Below, one piece after another: positions 4,864 through 5,350 of a DNA stretch of 5,350 nucleotides (positions within the stretch are counted from its first letter, which is position 1; each line of letters begins with the position of its first letter). Origin of the DNA: Actinomycetota bacterium (GTDB lineage: Bacteria > Actinomycetota > Actinomycetes > S36-B12); NCBI GenBank assembly GCA_016870425.1, contig VGBQ01000171.1, positions 1 through 5,350 on the forward strand. Direction: 5' to 3'. Under the pieces are notes generated by a model, which searched no databases, had not been told where the DNA came from, and saw only the letters and a program-made list of their open reading frames with translations. The position numbers were made by a program, and so were the translations under genes.

Positions 4864-5350
4864 GTGACGGACGCGCGAGAGGCCGACGCCCTGCCGGGGA
4901 TGTACGTCGAGGCCGCCCCCTGGTGGCCGCTCCTGTCACCCCCTGAGGAGTACGTCGAGGAGGCCGACCACCTCAGGGGGCTGCTGCGTAGCGCGCGGAT
5001 CGACGTACGCACCGTGCTCGATCTCGGCAGCGGAGGCGGTCATCTCGCCTCGCACCTCACGCCCCATCTCGACGTCTGCCTGGTTGACCTGTCGCCGGCC
5101 ATGCTCGAGGTCTCCCGCGGGCTCAATCCCGATGCCGAGCACATCTGCGCCGACATGCGCACGTGGCGCGGCGACCGGGAGTTCGATGCGGTGATCCTGC
5201 ACGACGCCATCGACTACATGGCCACGCGCGAGGACCTCGCCGCGGCACTCGCGACCGCCTACGCGCACTGCCGCCCCGGTGGCGTCGTCGTTGCCCTGCC
5301 TGATCACACCCGCGAGACGTACGCCGCGACCACCGGGCACGGCGGCATCG
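4864..5350 (+). CDS. Class I SAM-dependent methyltransferase, N-terminal part (runs off right edge)
   Basis: The first 162 residues of a Rossmann-fold methyltransferase that would transfer a methyl group from S-adenosylmethionine; the acceptor cannot be inferred. Motif I, VLDLGSGGGH (51-60), is the SAM-binding glycine loop. Acidic D75 in VDLSPAML (74-81) should contact the SAM ribose. ADMRTW (96-101) is the adenine-side loop, FDAVILHDAIDYM (107-119) is the motif IV region, and CRPGG (136-140) matches the usual (L)(K/R)PGG turn. The frame is open to the window end. The GTG start is chosen because GGAAGGG (4850-4856) precedes it by seven bases; an internal ATG at 4900 lacks a good ribosome binding site. 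It is transcribed divergently from the DUF4397 operon across a 109-bp spacer. No clear plus-strand promoter is seen. Nothing in the sequence ties it functionally to the sigma module. Confidence 0.92.
   Translation, partial: MTDAREADALPGMYVEAAPWWPLLSPPEEYVEEADHLRGLLRSARIDVRTVLDLGSGGGHLASHLTPHLDVCLVDLSPAMLEVSRGLNPDAEHICADMRTWRGDREFDAVILHDAIDYMATREDLAAALATAYAHCRPGGVVVALPDHTRETYAATTGHGGI
4939..4980. repeat. Ten-base perfect inverted repeat inside the methyltransferase gene
   Basis: CCCCCTGAGG (4939-4948) and CCTCAGGGGG (4971-4980) are perfect complements around a 22-base loop. They lie in codons of residues about 26-39. In mRNA this could form a strong stem near the 5' end of the coding region, but a repeat of this size may arise by chance in DNA this rich in G and C. 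Confidence 0.5.

Noticed and set aside
3465..4946. Long plus-strand open frame (493 codons) opposite the sortase and DUF4397 genes
   Set aside because: It is Gly/Asp/Arg-rich without any domain and lies antisense to two well-supported genes. Long antisense frames are expected in very GC-rich coding DNA.
4755..5012. Upstream extension of the DUF4397 reading frame by 86 codons
   Set aside because: It would place a signal peptide in the middle of the protein, runs antisense into the methyltransferase gene, and crosses the predicted promoter. The ATG at 4754 has a good ribosome binding site and begins the signal peptide.
4936..5340. Minus-strand open frame (134 codons) opposite the methyltransferase
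   Set aside because: No motif and antisense to a frame with clear SAM-binding motifs; treated as a shadow.

Overview
This is a very GC-rich window with dense, overlapping genes. It has GTG as well as ATG starts, a zinc-binding RskA-type anti-sigma factor, an actinobacterial-style class E/F sortase and a DUF4397 surface protein. Together these point to a high-GC actinobacterium; the genus cannot be told from the sequence. The window looks chromosomal. I see no transposase, integrase, tRNA, rRNA, CRISPR array or phage gene, and no gene-free stretch longer than about 110 bases.

Layout. Six of the seven genes lie on the minus strand. In their direction of transcription (right to left) they are: a secreted DUF4397 protein with a C-terminal membrane segment (4754-3933); a membrane-anchored sortase (3898-3155); an ECF sigma factor (3158-2511); its RskA-like anti-sigma factor (2524-1853); a cytochrome P450 (1799-498); and an MFS exporter that runs off the left edge (501-1). 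Gene junctions are tight: 34 nt, ATGA overlap, 14-nt overlap, 53 nt, ATGA overlap. On the plus strand a class I SAM-dependent methyltransferase begins at 4864 and runs off the right edge. The 109-bp divergent spacer 4755-4863 holds the main regulatory signals.

How it may work together. The first four minus-strand genes look like one self-contained cell-surface stress module. The anti-sigma factor would hold the sigma factor at the membrane. When released, the sigma factor would transcribe its own operon from a SigK-like promoter (GCATCC, 17-nt spacer, CGAAGT) in the divergent spacer. The outputs would be a surface protein and the sortase that may process it. The P450-MFS pair is translationally coupled. 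It could be a read-through extension of that operon or a separate unit; a -10-like TAGTAT six bases before the P450 ATG suggests a leaderless promoter of its own.

Points worth a second look are the SigK-like autoregulatory promoter, the absence of the usual arginine after the sortase cysteine, the non-canonical LPVWA tail on the presumed sortase substrate, and a terminator-like hairpin just upstream of the methyltransferase ribosome binding site.
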